From contig JBJECG010000050.1 in NCBI GenBank assembly GCA_051870875.1, forward strand, positions 1 to 64,000: a stretch of DNA of 64,000 nucleotides. Direction: 5' to 3'. Below, one piece after another: positions 7,350 to 16,754 of this stretch (the stretch's first letter is position 1; each line of letters starts with the position of its first letter). The DNA comes from Aphodosoma sp051870875. Its GTDB lineage: Bacteria; Bacteroidota; Bacteroidia; Bacteroidales; Paludibacteraceae. A program made the translations under genes and the position numbers. The notes beneath the pieces were generated by a model, which was not told the origin of the DNA, ran no database searches, and saw only the letters and a program-made list of their open reading frames with translations.

Positions 7350-9410
7350 ATGATTTCCGAAAAACTATTAAATCCACAAAGTATTGTGGTTGTAGGAGCA
7401 TCAAACGATGTGCAAAAACCAGGAGGAAAACTCCTTAAAAACCTTATCGAAAGCAATTTCAAGGGCCAGATTTATGTAGTGAACCCAAAAGAATCAGAAA
7501 TTCAGGGTATCAAGTGCCACGCAAAAGCAGAAGATCTACCCAATGTGGACTGTGCATTGATAGGCATAGCGGCAAAATACTGCCTGCATACGGTAGACGT
7601 ACTGGCAAACCAGAAACAATGCCGCGGATTCGTAATCATTTCGGCCGGATTTTCGGAAGAAAACCATGAAGGAGCAGAAATCGAACACAAGATAACAGAC
7701 ATTGTCAACTCTGTGGGAGGTTCGCTGATAGGCCCCAACTGCACAGGGTTCCTCAATGTAAACTATACAGGCGCATTTGACTCGCCGATCCCCCAACTCA
7801 ACCCGCAAGGTGTGGATTTTGTGACCGGTTCCGGTGCCACGGCCGTTTTCATCAAGGAAATAGGCATGACCAACGGACTTCAGTTCAACTCTGTCTGGGC
7901 AGTCGGCAACTCAGCGCAAATCGGCATTGAAGAAGTGCTTGAATACTGGGATGCGACATACGTTCCCGGCAAGTCATCGTTTGTGAAGATGATTTACATG
8001 GAAAGCATCAAAAATCCGCAGAAACTGCTCCGCCACGCCTCATCCCTTATCCGCAAAGGATGCAAGATAGCAGCCATAAAATCAGGTTCGTCATCGGCCG
8101 GAAGCCGTGCAGCCTCATCACATACCGGAGCATTGGCCACTTCGGACGTGGCGGTGGACGCTCTGTTCCGTAAAGCCGGTATCGTGCGCTGCTACAACCG
8201 CCTTGAACTTGTCAACGTATGCGCAATATTCATGCACCCGGCAATGAAAGGCAAAAACGTGGCTATCATCACCCATGCCGGCGGTCCGGCCGTGATGCTT
8301 ACCGATGTATTGTCAAACAACGGCCTTGAAGTGCCGGCCATCAAAGGCCCGAAGGCCGAAGCCCTTCTCGGAAAACTTTTTGCAGGCTCTTCGGTTTCCA
8401 ACCCTATCGACTTCCTTGCCACAGGTACAGCCGAACAGCTCGGCTATATCATAGATGCCTGTGAGAACGATTTCGACAACATAGATGCCATGGCTGTCAT
8501 ATTCGGGTCACCCGGACTGTTCAGAAACTGGGAAGTGTACAATGTACTCGACCATAAGATGAAAACCTGCAAGAAACCTATCTTCCCCATCCTGCCGTCC
8601 ATTATCAACGTAAAGGAGGAAATTGAGGACTTCATCAATGTCAAGCACCGCATCAACTTCAGCGAAGAGTGCGTATTCGGCAATGCTTTGGCCAAAGTAT
8701 ACAACACTCCTGCACCGGAGCCGGAACATCTCGACATGCCGGAAATCGACACGGCAGCCATCCGCAGGGTGATTGATTCGGCAGAGAACGGCTACATGAC
8801 GTTGGAACAAATCAACCAACTTCTCGATGCTGCCGGTGTCGCCCGCAAACAGAATGCAGAAGTCCGCACCAAAGAAGATGCAATAAAGGAGGCCGGCAAA
8901 ATGGGCTTCCCGCTTGTAATGAAAGTGTGCGGTCCGGTCCACAAATCAGATGTCGGCGGTGTAGTACTCAACATCAATGACATGGCTACCGTAGAACGCG
9001 AATTTGAACGTCTGATAAAAATACCTGAGACATATGCAGTTGAAATCTGTCCGATGTACCACGGTACCGAAATATTCATCGGTTCAAGCCGTGAAGCCAA
9101 ATTCGGACACCAGGTACTTTGCGGTCTCGGCGGCATATTCATCGAAGTTCTGAAAGACGTGCAGGCTTCACTTGCTCCTATCGGCCTGAAAGAAGCCCAC
9201 TCCATGATAGAACGCCTGCGCGGTTACAAAATCATCAAAGGAGTGCGTGGCCAGGAACCTGTAAACGAAGACCTTTTTGCCGAAGCCATTACCCGTATCT
9301 CGGCATTGGTAAAAGCTGCGCCTGAAATTGCCGAAATGGACCTCAATCCGCTTCTCGGCTCGAAGAATGCCGTAGTGGCTGTAGACGCACGTATTCGCAT
9401 TGAAAAATAG
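7350..9410 (+). CDS. Acetate/acyl-CoA ligase, ADP-forming (NDP-forming) family
   Basis: 686 residues with the fused alpha-beta arrangement. An N-terminal CoA-binding Rossmann domain (IVVVGASNDVQKPGGK near residues 12-27) is followed by succinyl-CoA-ligase-like flavodoxin domains; the phosphohistidine loop is probably the ASSHTGALATSD segment. The C-terminal ATP-grasp region begins near residue 470, with FPLVMKVCGPVHKSDVGGV. The family interconverts acyl-CoA + ADP + Pi with acid + ATP, conserving energy as ATP. Substrate could be acetyl-CoA or the branched or aryl-acyl-CoAs produced by 2-oxoacid:ferredoxin oxidoreductases like the one at 27972-30800; that link is inference. Own consensus promoter and strong terminator, so monocistronic. 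Confidence 0.88.
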   Translation: MISEKLLNPQSIVVVGASNDVQKPGGKLLKNLIESNFKGQIYVVNPKESEIQGIKCHAKAEDLPNVDCALIGIAAKYCLHTVDVLANQKQCRGFVIISAGFSEENHEGAEIEHKITDIVNSVGGSLIGPNCTGFLNVNYTGAFDSPIPQLNPQGVDFVTGSGATAVFIKEIGMTNGLQFNSVWAVGNSAQIGIEEVLEYWDATYVPGKSSFVKMIYMESIKNPQKLLRHASSLIRKGCKIAAIKSGSSSAGSRAASSHTGALATSDVAVDALFRKAGIVRCYNRLELVNVCAIFMHPAMKGKNVAIITHAGGPAVMLTDVLSNNGLEVPAIKGPKAEALLGKLFAGSSVSNPIDFLATGTAEQLGYIIDACENDFDNIDAMAVIFGSPGLFRNWEVYNVLDHKMKTCKKPIFPILPSIINVKEEIEDFINVKHRINFSEECVFGNALAKVYNTPAPEPEHLDMPEIDTAAIRRVIDSAENGYMTLEQINQLLDAAGVARKQNAEVRTKEDAIKEAGKMGFPLVMKVCGPVHKSDVGGVVLNINDMATVEREFERLIKIPETYAVEICPMYHGTEIFIGSSREAKFGHQVLCGLGGIFIEVLKDVQASLAPIGLKEAHSMIERLRGYKIIKGVRGQEPVNEDLFAEAITRISALVKAAPEIAEMDLNPLLGSKNAVVAVDARIRIEK

Positions 9411-9428
9411 CATTATATCACTGATGAC

Positions 9429-9471
9429 AATAAAAGCGTCATGGATGAAATTCATCCATGACGCTTTTATT
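9429..9471. terminator. Symmetric bidirectional terminator
   Basis: Perfect 21-bp arms (9429-9449 and 9451-9471) around one central base. The stem begins AATAAAAGCG and ends CGCTTTTATT, giving a T-rich 3' side on both strands. It lies between the convergent acyl-CoA ligase and recG genes. Confidence 0.85.
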
Positions 9472-9523
9472 GCAGCCGTCTGTTTACGGGTTTATTGTAA
9501 TTGTCTGTTTACGGATCCGGCTG

Positions 9524-11623
9524 TCAGGAGATTGCCCCCCAACTGATATTGCCGCGTTGGAGTCTGGCAAGTTCGGCAGACAGGATTTTGTTCTCGTCAT
9601 GCTCCAAAAGGTTGTCGCGTTCCAATATGTCCCTTGCTATGAGACGGGCTTCCTGTAATATCTGACCGTCGGAGGCAAGACTGGCGATCTTCATGTCGAA
9701 CGGCAAGCCGCTCTGCTGGATACCATCGATGTCACCCGGACCGCGCAACTGCAAATCGGCTTCGGCTATTACAAAACCATCTGTAGAATCGCACATTATC
9801 TGCAACCGGCGGCGGGTATCATCCGCCAGTTCCATTTTCGACATAAGTATACAATAACTCTGCTCAGCACCACGTCCCACCCTGCCCCGCAACTGGTGCA
9901 ACTGACTGAGACCGAAACGTTCGGCACTTTCGATAACCATAACACTGGCATTGGGAACGTTGACCCCGACCTCAATCACCGTAGTGGCTACCATAATCTG
10001 TGCAGAACCGCATACAAACCGTTGCATGGCCGCTTCCTTGTCGGCCGCTTTCATCTGTCCATGCACCATCACTACACGACAGTCAGGAAAAGCGGCAACC
10101 ATATTCCGATACCCCTCTTCGAGGTTTTTCAAATCCATCTTTTCATTTTCACTGATCAGAGGGTAGACCACATAAACCTGACGGCCGGCATCTATCTGCT
10201 TACGAAGAAAAGCATTGAGCCCAGCCCGCTTGTTGTCGGAATAATGGTATGTAGCTACCGGTTTCCGGCCAGGAGGCAGTTGGTCTATAATGCTGACATC
10301 CAAATCACCATATATCGTCATAGCCAAAGTACGGGGAATAGGAGTGGCCGTCATCACCAGAATATGAGGCGGACGGATATTCTTCTGCCACAGCCTGGCC
10401 CGTTGCGCAACACCAAAGCGATGTTGTTCGTCGATAATCACCAGGCCCAGATTCTTGAAGACAACTTCATCCTCAATAAGCGCATGTGTACCGATAAGCA
10501 GCCGTACACTGCCATCGGCCAGTCCAGCCAAAATATCACGGCGGCGCCTTGATCTGATGCTGCCTGTAAGCAGCTGCACTTCTATCCCCAACGGCATCAA
10601 CAGGCCGGATATACTCTGATAGTGCTGTGATGCAAGGATTTCGGTCGGAGCCATAATACAAGCTTGAAAGCCATTGTCCAACGCAATCAGAGCGGAAAGC
10701 AAGGCTATCATGGTCTTGCCGCTTCCGACATCGCCCTGCAACAGGCGGTTCATCTGCTTGCCCGTAACCATATCGGCACGGATTTCACGCATCACACGTT
10801 TCTGGGCATCAGTAAGCGGAAACGGCAGAAACTCATTGTAGAACCGATTGAAGCAATCGCCTATTTTACCGAATACATAACCCTTATATTTGATCTGACG
10901 CAACTTGGACCGGCGCATTATGGAGAGCTGGATATAAAACAACTCCTCAAATTTCAACCGCGCCTGGGCTTTGCGCAGCATATCGAGATCCCGCGGCTTG
11001 TGTATCTGGCGTATTGCAGTCGCCCTGTCAGTCAGACCGTACTGCCGTACCAACCAATCAGGCAAAGTCTCGGGTACAGACAACGAACTGTCAGACAATA
11101 TGGAATATATCACCTTACGGATACCGGCCGACGCCAAAGAACCGTTTTTCATCCGTTCGGTAGTATTGTAGAATGCCTGAAAGCCACTGTTTTTACGAAC
11201 ATTTTCTTCGGTATATGATTCTACTTCGGGATGTGCAATAGTCCATCGCTGATTGAACAAGGACGGTTTTCCAAACACAATATAATCGACATTGACACGC
11301 AATTTTTCCTCTATAAAACGGATACCTTTGAACCAAACCAACTCCATCATGCCGGTACCGTCGGCAAACCGAGCCACGAGTCTGCGGCTTCTGCCCTCAC
11401 CCACTTCGTCATATTGTACAATACGTCCGCGCAACTGGATATATGTATTCTCATCCACTTTGCCACAATCACTTATAGTGTAGAATCTGGTACGGTCAAC
11501 GTATCTGTACGGATAACAAGCCAGCATATCGCCCACAGTTCTCACGCCCATCTCAGCCAGCAAAGTGGCAGCCTTTTTGGGACCCACACCGGGAACATAC
11601 GTTATCGGAGTATTGATATCCAT
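9524..11623 (-). CDS. recG: ATP-dependent DNA helicase RecG
   Basis: 699 residues from the ATG at 11623, where MDINTPITYVPGVGPKKA fits the family start; an upstream ATG at 11674 would add 17 unrelated residues and run into dgkA. The N-terminal wedge/OB domain is followed by Walker A GDVGSGKTMIAL, the DEQH box, and SF2 motifs VMTATPIPRTLAM and QLRGRVGRG. RecG remodels stalled replication forks and branch-migrates Holliday junctions. The dgkA stop is 16 bp upstream, so the two are co-transcribed. Confidence 0.96.
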   Translation of the reverse strand: MDINTPITYVPGVGPKKAATLLAEMGVRTVGDMLACYPYRYVDRTRFYTISDCGKVDENTYIQLRGRIVQYDEVGEGRSRRLVARFADGTGMMELVWFKGIRFIEEKLRVNVDYIVFGKPSLFNQRWTIAHPEVESYTEENVRKNSGFQAFYNTTERMKNGSLASAGIRKVIYSILSDSSLSVPETLPDWLVRQYGLTDRATAIRQIHKPRDLDMLRKAQARLKFEELFYIQLSIMRRSKLRQIKYKGYVFGKIGDCFNRFYNEFLPFPLTDAQKRVMREIRADMVTGKQMNRLLQGDVGSGKTMIALLSALIALDNGFQACIMAPTEILASQHYQSISGLLMPLGIEVQLLTGSIRSRRRRDILAGLADGSVRLLIGTHALIEDEVVFKNLGLVIIDEQHRFGVAQRARLWQKNIRPPHILVMTATPIPRTLAMTIYGDLDVSIIDQLPPGRKPVATYHYSDNKRAGLNAFLRKQIDAGRQVYVVYPLISENEKMDLKNLEEGYRNMVAAFPDCRVVMVHGQMKAADKEAAMQRFVCGSAQIMVATTVIEVGVNVPNASVMVIESAERFGLSQLHQLRGRVGRGAEQSYCILMSKMELADDTRRRLQIMCDSTDGFVIAEADLQLRGPGDIDGIQQSGLPFDMKIASLASDGQILQEARLIARDILERDNLLEHDENKILSAELARLQRGNISWGAIS

Positions 11624-11639
11624 GGAAGCCAGTCTGATT

Positions 11640-11993
11640 TTAGAACAATGCAGCAATGTACGGTATAAAAACAACCAACCCGACTATACCCACACCTATA
11701 GCAGAAAACAGTACGGCACCGGCAGCCGCATCCTTTATGATCTTGATTTGGGGGTGCACTTCGGGTGTGACATGGTTGCAGAGGCATTCAATAGAAGTAT
11801 TTACAGCTTCAAGGCCAAGTACCAGTGATATGGAGAGGATACAGACCAACCATTCAGTAACAGAGATGGAAAACAGAAAGCCTGCCAGAACCACCAATAT
11901 GGCAACTACCACATGAACACGCATATTCCGGCCTGACAAGGCATATCTCATACCATTGAAAGCACATGCAAAGCCACGAAAAAAAGCACCCAT
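11640..11993 (-). CDS. dgkA: Diacylglycerol / undecaprenol kinase family protein
   Basis: 117 residues from the ATG at 11993, the usual size of this integral-membrane kinase. About three transmembrane helices. The catalytic EAVNTSIE segment and the IKDAAAGAVL helix match the family's E-x-x-N-T/S-x-I-E and K-D-x-x-A motifs. It phosphorylates diacylglycerol or undecaprenol at the inner membrane; the NTSIE form leans towards the undecaprenol-kinase branch, not decisively. The start follows a minus-strand TATCTTTG box by about 48 nt. First gene of a dgkA-recG unit. Confidence 0.88.
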   Translation of the reverse strand: MGAFFRGFACAFNGMRYALSGRNMRVHVVVAILVVLAGFLFSISVTEWLVCILSISLVLGLEAVNTSIECLCNHVTPEVHPQIKIIKDAAAGAVLFSAIGVGIVGLVVFIPYIAALF

Positions 11994-12040
11994 CGTACAA
12001 TATATTAAAACGTAATGGAACAAACTGCCTGACGGCACAA

Positions 12041-12048
12041 CAAAGATA
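12041..12048 (-). promoter_or_regulatory. -7 box for dgkA-recG (TATCTTTG)
   Basis: Minus-strand TATCTTTG, 48 nt upstream of the dgkA ATG. No clear TTTG at the expected -33 distance. It forms half of a divergent promoter region with the box at 12093. Confidence 0.5.
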
Positions 12049-12092
12049 CTATTTTTTGATAATAATACATCCGGAAATACGAGAAAAAATTG

Positions 12093-12100
12093 TACCTTTG
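12093..12100 (+). promoter_or_regulatory. -7 box for ABC ATPase-nfeD (TACCTTTG)
   Basis: TACCTTTG 131 bp upstream of the ATG at 12231, preceded by an A-rich stretch (GAGAAAAAATTG). The -33 element is not obvious. The leader would be about 120 nt. Confidence 0.5.
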
Positions 12101-12230
12101 TCAAAAACACCAACGCAACATCGCCTTTATAAAAATAAACCCACAAAAACCGGTTGGCACCATCAACCACAATATCCGACTGCAATAACGCGGTACCGGA
12201 TTTCAACCAAAGTTCCGCACAATAGAGAAT

Positions 12231-13220
12231 ATGTTATTAAACACGCAAAATCTGACAATCGGTTACGGTACACACAAGGTACAGAGTTCCCTGGACTTAT
12301 CGGCAGACAAAGGCACACTTATCAGTTTGGTCGGAACCAATGGAGCAGGTAAAAGCACCTTATTGCGCACGATAGCCGGACTGCAGAAAACATTGGGAGG
12401 CACAATAGAGATTGACGGCAGAAACATAAGCATCCTTACGTCACAAGACAAGGCAAAACTCATGTCGCTGGTACTGACCGACAGCATAAATGTTGAAAAC
12501 ATGACAGTCAGGCAACTGGTGTCTATGGGACGATTCCCATACACCAACTGGTTCGGCAGACTGTCTGCCACAGATGATGCCATCATAAGCAAAGCCATGG
12601 CAGATGTAAACATGAGCCACAAGTCGGAATCCAACATCAACCACATATCCGATGGAGAAAAGCAACGTGCCATCATAGCCAAAGCATTGGCACAAGACAC
12701 GCCATTGGTACTGCTTGACGAACCAACCGCACATCTCGACTTGCCCAACCGTATAGAAACAATGCTGCTGCTGCGCAGGCTGTCGGTCACTACACGTAAG
12801 ACATTCATACTCAGCACACATGAACTGGATCTGGCATTACAGACATCCGACAGTATATGGCTTATGACCAGAACAGGTGTTGAAACAGGCATCCCTGAAG
12901 ACCTGATGCTTTCAGGGCGTTTTCAATCGGCATTCGGATCGGACAACTTTACATTCGATGCCGTTGACGGACATTGTGTAATAAAGCATCTGTACGGCAA
13001 TCTGAAAGTAAGGATAGTATCGCATGACAACAGCCGGGCCCAGTCCGCCTGGCTGCGAAGAGCCCTGATGAGGGCGGGTATAATCCCTTCGGATGATGCG
13101 GGGATAACCATCATCTGTACAGACAGAGGCTACATGATTCAGTCGCCTCAGACTGCCATTGAAAACATATACTCTAAAATATCAGACTTATTGTCAGCAT
13201 TAAACGGCATACAACAATGA
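12231..13220 (+). CDS. Orphan ABC transporter ATPase (FecE/BtuD type) with C-terminal extension
   Basis: 329 residues. Walker A GTNGAGKST at 35-43, signature ISDGE at 139-143 (instead of LSGGQ), Walker B LLDEPT at 161-166 and switch His197. By resemblance it belongs with ATPases for iron-siderophore, haem or cobalamin import. It is longer than the usual ~260 residues: residues ~245-329 form an extra basic domain including a VRIVSHDN strand that I do not recognise. No permease or binding protein gene is adjacent, so the partner is elsewhere or unknown. The stop overlaps the nfeD start (ATGA, 13217-13220), giving translational coupling. Confidence 0.85.
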   Translation: MLLNTQNLTIGYGTHKVQSSLDLSADKGTLISLVGTNGAGKSTLLRTIAGLQKTLGGTIEIDGRNISILTSQDKAKLMSLVLTDSINVENMTVRQLVSMGRFPYTNWFGRLSATDDAIISKAMADVNMSHKSESNINHISDGEKQRAIIAKALAQDTPLVLLDEPTAHLDLPNRIETMLLLRRLSVTTRKTFILSTHELDLALQTSDSIWLMTRTGVETGIPEDLMLSGRFQSAFGSDNFTFDAVDGHCVIKHLYGNLKVRIVSHDNSRAQSAWLRRALMRAGIIPSDDAGITIICTDRGYMIQSPQTAIENIYSKISDLLSALNGIQQ

Positions 13221-14578
13221 AACGGACCATTGCAGCAATTACAATTCTATTAGCATCATTTGCAGTACTGTACGGTACAAATGTCTATACTTTCAACATC
13301 AATCAGGACATAAACAGCACCACGTGGATATATACACAAAAAGCCCTGCACGAAGCAGAAGAGACAGGTGCCGAACTTATCATTCTTCAAATAAACACAT
13401 ACGGAGGCGAAGTATCGTTCGCCGATTCGATACGCACAGCCGTGATGTACAGCGAAGTGCCCGTAATAGCCTTCATAGACAACAACGCGGCTTCGGCGGG
13501 AGCATTGATTTCAATTGCCTGCAACAAGATATATATGCGTCCAGGCGGTAGCATTGGAGCCGCCACCGTAGTAAACGGTATGGACGGACAGGCAATGCCC
13601 GACAAATACCAGAGTTACATGCGGGCCATCATGCGTTCGACCGCCGAATCTCATGGCCGCGATTCGGCCGGCAATTGGGTAAGGGATCCGGTCATAGCAG
13701 AGGCAATGGTAGACGAACGGATTGAGATAGACGGTATTATAGAAGAAGGCAAGACATTGACATTCACTACAAATGAAGCTGTACAGCATCATTACTGCGA
13801 AGGTGTAGCAGCAAATATCATGGAGATACTGCAACTCGAAGGCTATAATCCTGACGAATGCACCATTACGCAATACACCCCCACCGTCACGGACAAGGCA
13901 AAAGGATGGCTGCTCGGAACGGCATTGCGCAGCCTGCTGATAGTATTGATATTCGGCGGGCTGTATTTCGAACTGCAACAACCTGGTATCGGACTGCCGC
14001 TGCTAACATCAATTGTTGCCGCAATACTCTATTTTGCACCGCTGTATATAGAAGGATTGGCATCATATTGGGAGATAATCCTCTTTTTGGCCGGGATAAT
14101 ATTGGTGGCAATAGAAATTTTCGTCACGCCGGGATTCGGTGTGACAGGCATATCAGGTATCATTGCAATCATCGCCAGCCTGACATTTGCAATGCTCGAT
14201 AACGTAAACTTCGACTTCTCGCCAATCACCATGCCAGACTTGTCACATTCGCTGCTGACAATAATGACAGGTCTGGTCGCATCGTTTGTGCTGACAATAT
14301 GGCTTTCGTCAAAAATAGGCGGTAAAGGAGTATGGGCGCGTATGGCATTGAAAACCACACAATACAATCACGAAGGATATATCGGCGTAGATACCGGCAT
14401 CGACACCCTGGTGGGTAAGACGGCCGTGACTGTCACAGATTTGCATCCATCGGGCAAAATCGTCGTAGACAACAATACATACGATGCTATAGCGTTGTAC
14501 GGTGCATACATTTCCAAAAACAGTCCCGTAAGAATAATGAAAACCGAAGGCGGAAGATGTCATGTAACCAAAGTATAA
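13217..14578 (+). CDS. nfeD: NfeD family membrane-bound serine protease (ClpP class)
   Basis: 453 residues, the long NfeD form. An N-terminal hydrophobic segment precedes a ClpP-like protease domain with catalytic Ser in NNAASAGALI and a likely catalytic Lys in PDKYQSYMR. Four or five transmembrane helices lie around residues 230-375, then a C-terminal OB-fold NfeD domain (LVGKTAVTVTDLHPSGKI). These proteins cleave membrane-associated substrates, often working with stomatin/flotillin-like proteins; no such gene is adjacent here. Instead it is coupled to the ABC ATPase. It ends 25 bp before the convergent comEC stop, with no room for a strong terminator. Confidence 0.92.
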   Translation: MKRTIAAITILLASFAVLYGTNVYTFNINQDINSTTWIYTQKALHEAEETGAELIILQINTYGGEVSFADSIRTAVMYSEVPVIAFIDNNAASAGALISIACNKIYMRPGGSIGAATVVNGMDGQAMPDKYQSYMRAIMRSTAESHGRDSAGNWVRDPVIAEAMVDERIEIDGIIEEGKTLTFTTNEAVQHHYCEGVAANIMEILQLEGYNPDECTITQYTPTVTDKAKGWLLGTALRSLLIVLIFGGLYFELQQPGIGLPLLTSIVAAILYFAPLYIEGLASYWEIILFLAGIILVAIEIFVTPGFGVTGISGIIAIIASLTFAMLDNVNFDFSPITMPDLSHSLLTIMTGLVASFVLTIWLSSKIGGKGVWARMALKTTQYNHEGYIGVDTGIDTLVGKTAVTVTDLHPSGKIVVDNNTYDAIALYGAYISKNSPVRIMKTEGGRCHVTKV

Positions 14579-14603
14579 CACGTGGAACAGGCATGTCAGG
14601 CCA

Positions 14604-16754
14604 TCATTCGCAAGGCAACCTTTCGCACAAGGCGATGCCCCGTTCATCCAGCAGCTGCCCGAACCGCAAAACGTAACCGCTCCATATACCGGCAGCAAGA
14701 TACACCGACTTGGGTCTGACAAACGAATCGAACAGTTTCTGCGAAGGGTATATACCGCGGCCTATTATCAGGCAATCGACATCAAGCCGGTTGCCTTTGT
14801 TGATCTTATACCGGAACGGATTGTCACGCAATACAAGATATGTTTTACCATTATACATGAAATAATTGTCTGCAAGAGCATTTGTCGTAACAAACTGCGG
14901 TGACGGAGCATCGTACCGGAGTTGTAATGGAAGCAACTGCCGTTTCAGGAAAGCGGTATCCGAAACCGATGAAAAAACCACGTTACGCCCGTGTGAAACC
15001 ACATCAAGACAAAGCCGCTTCTGCCCTAAAATATACAAACCGTCGGATTCTGTCCGTCGGATATAATTCACGGAATTGACAGTGAACCCCAAAAATAAGG
15101 AACCCAATACGATAACCAGTGCATAAAACCTTTTGTTATGGTAACGCCACATCATAAACAGATTGACAACTGATGCAATGACAAGATAAAGTACGGCGAC
15201 ATCGGCCTTTGTCAGCCATCCGCTGACAATGCTCATCGGCAAGTGTGATATGGAAATCACTACATTGTCAAACAAACATACGATGAAAGCCAATATCTTT
15301 CCCATAAGCATACCCAAATAAGGTACATCACCCACCAGCAGAGCTGACATACCCCCACAAAACAGTAAAGGAGTAATAAATGCTGCCACTATATTGGAAA
15401 CAATGAAATATACCGGGAACTGACAGAACGAATATACCGCAATCGGGAATGTCAGAATCTGTGCCGAAACCGTCACCATAACAGCCTGCATTATCCTGTC
15501 GGCAATCACAGACCGGATACCCAGCTTACTGTATTGCCTGTAAAATTCCGGATAAAAGAATGATATGGAAAGTACAGCACTGTAACTCAACAAGAAACCA
15601 GTATCAAACAACAGGTATGGATTGGAAATCAAAGTAATGACGGCAGCTATCATCAAAGCATGGTATGTACGGTAATACTCTCCCCCGATATAGAAAACCA
15701 ACATTATAGAGAACATGACGGCAGCCCTCACCACAGCAGGAGCCAAACCGGTGAGCAGCGCGTAAAGCCACAAGACCAAGATACCTGCACATACTGCCAT
15801 ATAACGACAAACCTTACGCCGCAAATGCCGCAAGACCAATATTACAATCATGAATAAAAACCCGACATGAAGTCCGCTCACAACCAAAACATGCTGAACT
15901 CCGGCTGCCGAAAAACCGGCTTTCCGCTCTGACGACAAGAGAGATCTTTCACCCAAGGTTATGGCTGCAACGACAGCCAGATTATCGCCCGACAATCCGA
16001 TCTTACGGTATCGGCCAATCAACCTGGCACGGACAAACTCCACCCATTGGAAGAAATCCGATTTGCTGCCATATGGAGGCTGTATATACTGAAAATACGG
16101 CGAATGACAGTATGCCACCCCGCTATAACCATGTTTCAGCAGATAATCGCCATAATCGAAGGCATACGGATTGCCTTCATGACGAGGTAAGTATATTTTT
16201 CCTTTGAACAGGAAATGATCAGTCAAATGCGGAACATGTGCCAGACAGCTGTCGTTTTCAATATTAACCACAATTTTGGCTCCCGCAAGATTTTCTGATA
16301 TTGAAGACAGGCAGCTGTCGGTACGCCCAATACATCCAACGACCACTGCATCGGCCCTGAAACAGGAGTTATTCAGTACCGGTTCGGTGGCAAGTTTCAG
16401 AATATACGTACAGTCTGACATTCCGGAAGCAGCGACCGGCAACCGATAGCAGGAAAGCAGGAAACCTCCGCCCGAAAGGAAAAACAAATTGCTGAATACA
16501 ATGAAAATCCACTCTTTACTCCATTTGCAAAGAGTGGATATCAATATTACAACAGCTGACAAAACCAACAACAGACACCAGCAGAATGTTTGCAAGCCGA
16601 CAAGGCCGACTAACTGTCCTGACCAAAAATCCGATTCCGACAATCTGTCGGCAACAAATATCCCCAATGCCAGGAACAATACTATCCGAGAAAAGACAGA
16701 ACTGTAAAAACCCTTTACCAGCCAACCGTATTGCCATTTACCTATGTTGTTCAC
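14604..16754 (-). CDS. comEC: ComEC/Rec2 family DNA-uptake membrane protein
   Basis: 716 residues. An N-terminal membrane segment and DUF4131-like soluble domain precede the competence domain, marked by AAGVQHVLVVSGLHVGFLF near residues 285-303 and many transmembrane helices to about residue 570. The C-terminal soluble portion is shorter than a full metallo-beta-lactamase domain and lacks its HxHxDH motif, as is common in Bacteroidetes. It would form the inner-membrane channel for single-stranded DNA. The start is GTG at 16754, inside the end of the DUF4301 gene (17-bp overlap). No ATG near the N-terminus fits better. Confidence 0.88.
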   Translation of the reverse strand: MNNIGKWQYGWLVKGFYSSVFSRIVLFLALGIFVADRLSESDFWSGQLVGLVGLQTFCWCLLLVLSAVVILISTLCKWSKEWIFIVFSNLFFLSGGGFLLSCYRLPVAASGMSDCTYILKLATEPVLNNSCFRADAVVVGCIGRTDSCLSSISENLAGAKIVVNIENDSCLAHVPHLTDHFLFKGKIYLPRHEGNPYAFDYGDYLLKHGYSGVAYCHSPYFQYIQPPYGSKSDFFQWVEFVRARLIGRYRKIGLSGDNLAVVAAITLGERSLLSSERKAGFSAAGVQHVLVVSGLHVGFLFMIVILVLRHLRRKVCRYMAVCAGILVLWLYALLTGLAPAVVRAAVMFSIMLVFYIGGEYYRTYHALMIAAVITLISNPYLLFDTGFLLSYSAVLSISFFYPEFYRQYSKLGIRSVIADRIMQAVMVTVSAQILTFPIAVYSFCQFPVYFIVSNIVAAFITPLLFCGGMSALLVGDVPYLGMLMGKILAFIVCLFDNVVISISHLPMSIVSGWLTKADVAVLYLVIASVVNLFMMWRYHNKRFYALVIVLGSLFLGFTVNSVNYIRRTESDGLYILGQKRLCLDVVSHGRNVVFSSVSDTAFLKRQLLPLQLRYDAPSPQFVTTNALADNYFMYNGKTYLVLRDNPFRYKINKGNRLDVDCLIIGRGIYPSQKLFDSFVRPKSVYLAAGIWSGYVLRFGQLLDERGIALCERLPCE

